This document shows, piece by piece, positions 60,738 to 64,000 of a DNA stretch of 64,000 nucleotides (position 1 is the first letter of the stretch; each line of letters starts with the position of its first letter). The notes beneath the pieces are model-generated. The model worked only from the letters and a program-made list of their open reading frames with translations. It did no database searches and was not told where the DNA came from. Made by a program: the position numbers and the translations under genes. This DNA is from Corynespora cassiicola. Its lineage: Eukaryota > Ascomycota > Dothideomycetes > Pleosporales > Corynesporascaceae. Location: positions 1,736,001 through 1,800,000 of the forward strand of contig JAEUWY010000001.1 of assembly GCA_022059125.1 (NCBI GenBank). Direction: 5' to 3'.

Positions 60738-60897
60738 GCCCCTCGCGCTGGCAAGCGAATGATCGGGCCAGCTATTCCTGGCGTGGCTTGCAGCCAACCT
60801 TAATGCCATCCCTGCTCTCCTCTCCCAGATGGAGGTGCGCATCGCAAGAAAGCCACGCCAGACGCTGCAGCGCGACTCCAGGCCAGCCAGGCACAGA

Positions 60898-60940
60898 CTG
60901 CACCGCACCGCACCGCACCGCACAGCACCGCACCGCAACG
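60898..60940. repeat. ACCGC pentamer-like repeat
   Basis: CACCG units repeat about seven times with one AGCACC interruption; a short related CACCGCAA stretch follows at about 60963-60983. Confidence 0.8.
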
Positions 60941-61210
60941 CGCCGCCGCCGCCCACCGCGACGCACCGCAATGCACCGCAACGCTCGCTCCGGCCTGGGC
61001 GCCGGCGCCGGCGCGAGTGCGTGCCCACGGGCCTGTGGGTGGGTGGGTGTGTGTGTATCATGGCCGCTGTCCCACTGCGGCGTTCCTTCCTCCCCAACGC
61101 TGCGTCGCTGCGTCGCCGCTGCTGCTGCTCGAGGCGCCCGCCGCGACTGCCACCCCCTCTCTCCGCAGGCAGGCCCGCGCCAGCTGCGCTTTCTTTGTCT
61201 GTCCGCATCG

Positions 61211-61240
61211 TGCATCGCGGTGCATCGCGGTGCATCGCGC
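61211..61240. repeat. Decamer repeat TGCATCGCGG, three units
   Basis: Two exact units and a third that differs at its last base (TGCATCGCGC). Confidence 0.85.
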
Positions 61241-64000
61241 CTGCCTCGCGCTCACCTCAGGGCCTAGCGGCGGACGCTTCGGGAGAGAAGCAACGACTGC
61301 CCATTTCCCGCTGCCGCCTAGCGCATGCCCAGACGCCCCAGCACTCCCTCTACAAACCCGCCGGCGACAAACCGCGCACCACCTCCTCTCCGTCGCCTCC
61401 GTCGCTCTATCGACCGTTGATCGTCAATAGCCATGCCATGCCATGCGCGCATGCACTCATGCGCCCGCCCATCGCCGCCGTCGCCCAGCCGAACCCACGC
61501 CAACTGCTGCCAACCGCTGTGCCGTACCTACTGCCCGCCCGGCGCCAGCAGCGCCAGCATCGCCAACCCCAGAGCCCAGCGGCCAGCGGCCAGCTCCTCC
61601 TGTACGGCGCGGACCCCATCTCCCTTGCGCCCTCGCCCTCTCACCGTCAGGATGCTCAAAGTGGCCCAGTTGTTTATATGTATTCTTAGAAAGCTGACGC
61701 CGTATCACTCGACCCTCTTGTCCGAAACGAGACGGCGGCGGTTTGCCTGCGGCTGTGTCCAGTTTGCACGTCTGCGTCAGCCGCGCCATTCCCCGAAAGC
61801 AGGTGAATTAGCATCCCCAGCCCTCCGCCGAATCCGCAATAATCGCTCCTCTTCGGGGCTGCGGCGTGCTGAGCCACGGCCTCGAATCCGTCTCCGCCAG
61901 CTTTCACGCCTGCAGAGCGCATCCTGTGCGCTTATGCACCCCTTCAGGAACCATCGTCGGCCCCCAGCATCTACCGCCCGCCAGCCCCCGCCAGCGCCCA
62001 CCACGTCCAAGATCCCAAGCCGGCCGCAAATTTCCCCTCTGCTGATCGATTGAGCCGGCCACGCCCTGCCGGTCCGCCTGCGTTTGCGGCCCTGCCCTAG
62101 CCTTATCAAATCTCCCATGCACCCGTCGTCGGTTGCTACTCCGCGACCCTCTCCAGGCTCTTCCGGTGCGCCTCATGCGGCACCAGCCAGACTCCCACCA
62201 TCCACCGCGCGAGAAACTGCCCGAAAAGCCTCGCACTGCGGCCCGGAGCTGCACCGCTCCCAAACGTCCGCACGCGCGTGGCCAGCGATCGGCGCCCGGA
62301 GTCATCGCGGGCCCAGCCCATCCCATGATAGGACGCCCCAAGCCCAGTCCCCAATCGTTCGCTGTTGCGGACTCGCATGAGTTTATATCAAGTGCTGCCT
62401 GGTGGATGCCGTCCGATGCTTGGTCAAGACGAGCTATCACCTGCCGTGATTTCCCAAAGTGGTTTGTCGTGCTCGCTGCCTCTATGGCCTCTGCTGCCCT
62501 GCCCTTGCCAGACTTCTGCCTTGACCAACGAGTCCGCCCAAGGCCTTCAGCTTCGTCCTGAGGCCGCCATCCTTGACTCCGTCGCGCATGACTAACTTAC
62601 CCCCATGCCCCCCTCCTCAGCCGGCTATAGGCACCCGTGGCTTCATGGCTGAACCTCAGCCAGGATTTTTTACTCCCACGCCATGTGCGCACCATGGCAT
62701 CGGGTCCTCCGTCACGTACAGCTGAAACGTGCATGTCCGGCGGCAATCGCACACATCCAAAGTCTATCGCTGCACACTCCCGCTCGACATTTCCGTGCGC
62801 CGCCACTAACCAGCCCGCCGACCCAACCTGATATCCATGGCCACTTGCCTCTTGTTGAGAGCTGCTTCTCAGTGCCGCGGCAGACCTCTCTGCTGTGCCA
62901 ACGCATCTGGTCAGCCTGTGCCACCTAAACCAACGGGACTCATCACTGACCCCATCGTCTGCGTATCGATCCCTCTTGCTAGTCGTACAAGGTAAACTAC
63001 TGTTTCCTTTTGTCGTTGCATCTACTACTCCGAAATGGGCATCACCTGCCTCAGCTCTCTCCAAACGCCCCAGCATCACCAGAGCTCTGAGGCTGAGCCC
63101 TTCACGCTTTTTGCCTCATCGCCGTGCACCACGATAGAATGGACACGTCGTTCCTTTTCTCCACCTAGGGCGTGCTTTGTCCTCCATCATCAAACGTTGG
63201 CCTCGTCCATTGCCACTGCCGCCATGTGTACGGATGCGGCCCGCGGCCACGAAAACCGTCGGGCCTGATATCCCTGGCGTTGAAAACCCGCGACTGCACA
63301 TCGGATTCTTTTTGTTGCAGGGACCCGATGCTGGGAGCCAAACGGAAGTGGCCGAATGATCACGGGTACAAACGAACGACCCGTCCTTCCGTCGTGTCAA
63401 TTTTGATCAACTTTGATCAGACTCGCCATGCTAAACGCATCGCAAGAAAGAAAGCCTACGTTCTTGTCTCGGTTGAAGCCGAATGTGCCCGCCGCAGGGA
63501 TTTCTACTTGTAACCACACCTTGATGACCTGGTTGCTGGGCTCCTTGTGCAGTTTGTTACACACGCTCTCACGTAGCCTCGAGGCAAGCAAGGGCGCGGT
63601 CCCGGATACCAGGTTTAAGAAAAGCCTCTCGGAATGTCCGCTGTGGGGGAAGATCGTTCTCTGATGATGCACTGACACGGGTGACTTGCATGCGCTAAGG
63701 AGAACCTTGGACGACGATGCAAAACACAGTCGGCCACGCAACGGCTTCGTCATCGGTGGTGGGGGGCACATATTACAGAGTCAGTCGAGATCGCAGATGT
63801 ACCAGCCATGACATGCTGCCACCATGGCAAATGGCGCTCTTTGCTACTGACCATTCGACTCCTCTCTCCCTCTCCAAGCCACCACAGCCTCCCCCCATCG
63901 AATCATCGGTGTGCGACATCAACCAACCGTTACCGTCTCACTTGCTGTTCTCTTCGTAGTTGAGCAGCTGGTGAGTTTCATGTTGCCCTTACAGTCGGCC

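Larger units (their letters stand above)
58721..64000. promoter_or_regulatory. Long upstream region of the Medusa gene, repeat-rich
   Basis: 5.3 kb with no convincing gene. The missing first Medusa exon and a long leader may lie at the low end. Many overlapping open frames exist because the DNA is GC-rich, but none has a domain. Several short tandem repeats fall between 60511 and 61240 and are listed separately. The last 700 bases hold no recognisable gene at the window edge. Confidence 0.5.

Noticed and set aside
60829..61689. 286-codon plus-strand ORF in the repeat-rich region
   Set aside because: Translation is Arg/Pro/His-rich and follows the tandem repeats; no domain, and all frames are open because of GC content.

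Overview
This window reads as nuclear DNA of a filamentous ascomycete (Pezizomycotina, possibly a dothideomycete; the class is a guess). The evidence is many short GT-AG introns (about 45-90 bases) with CTAAC-like branch sites, translation elongation factor 3, a PTH11-like 7TM protein, a Medusa-type developmental regulator, and small secreted proteins with signal peptides. I recognise 22 protein-coding genes and one decayed F-box gene. I found no tRNA, rRNA, CRISPR array or intact mobile element. Gene models were joined by hand from splice signals, and the reading phase was checked across every junction I report.

Layout. 0.9-8.6 kb is accessory-looking: a PTH11-like 7TM protein (minus), an APC-family permease (plus), an AT-rich island holding a broken F-box gene, and a cysteine-rich secreted protein (plus). 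8.9-19.7 kb is housekeeping: BMS1, a Pbi2-like proteinase B inhibitor, a mitochondrial PDK/BCKDK-type kinase and EF-3. 22-28.9 kb holds an adrenodoxin reductase (ARH1), a tetraspanning membrane protein with a long Ser-rich tail, and a Whi5/Nrm1-like repressor. 30-37 kb holds ACH1, a small secreted protein, palmitoyl-protein thioesterase and an L1-domain ribosome biogenesis factor. 38.8-46 kb holds an FHA protein (Tos4/Plm2-like), ubiquitin-L40, RRN7 and eIF5A. 46-52.4 kb holds VPS52, the TTC27/Emw1 TPR protein and an AhpD-like protein. 52.4-56.3 kb shows no gene. 56.3-58.7 kb encodes a Medusa homologue. The last 5.3 kb shows no gene but has several short tandem repeats.

How the genes relate. 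Six genes serve ribosome production or translation: BMS1, EF-3, the L1-domain protein, ubiquitin-L40, RRN7 and eIF5A. The last three lie consecutively on the minus strand within 4 kb. Two genes are likely G1/S transcription regulators or targets (Whi5-like and FHA). Genes are otherwise single transcription units, often divergent or convergent.

I did not find a convincing new multi-gene system. The most interesting items are the F-box relic in its AT-rich island beside a candidate effector, the repeat-rich region upstream of the Medusa gene, and a 10-bp direct repeat upstream of the thioesterase gene.
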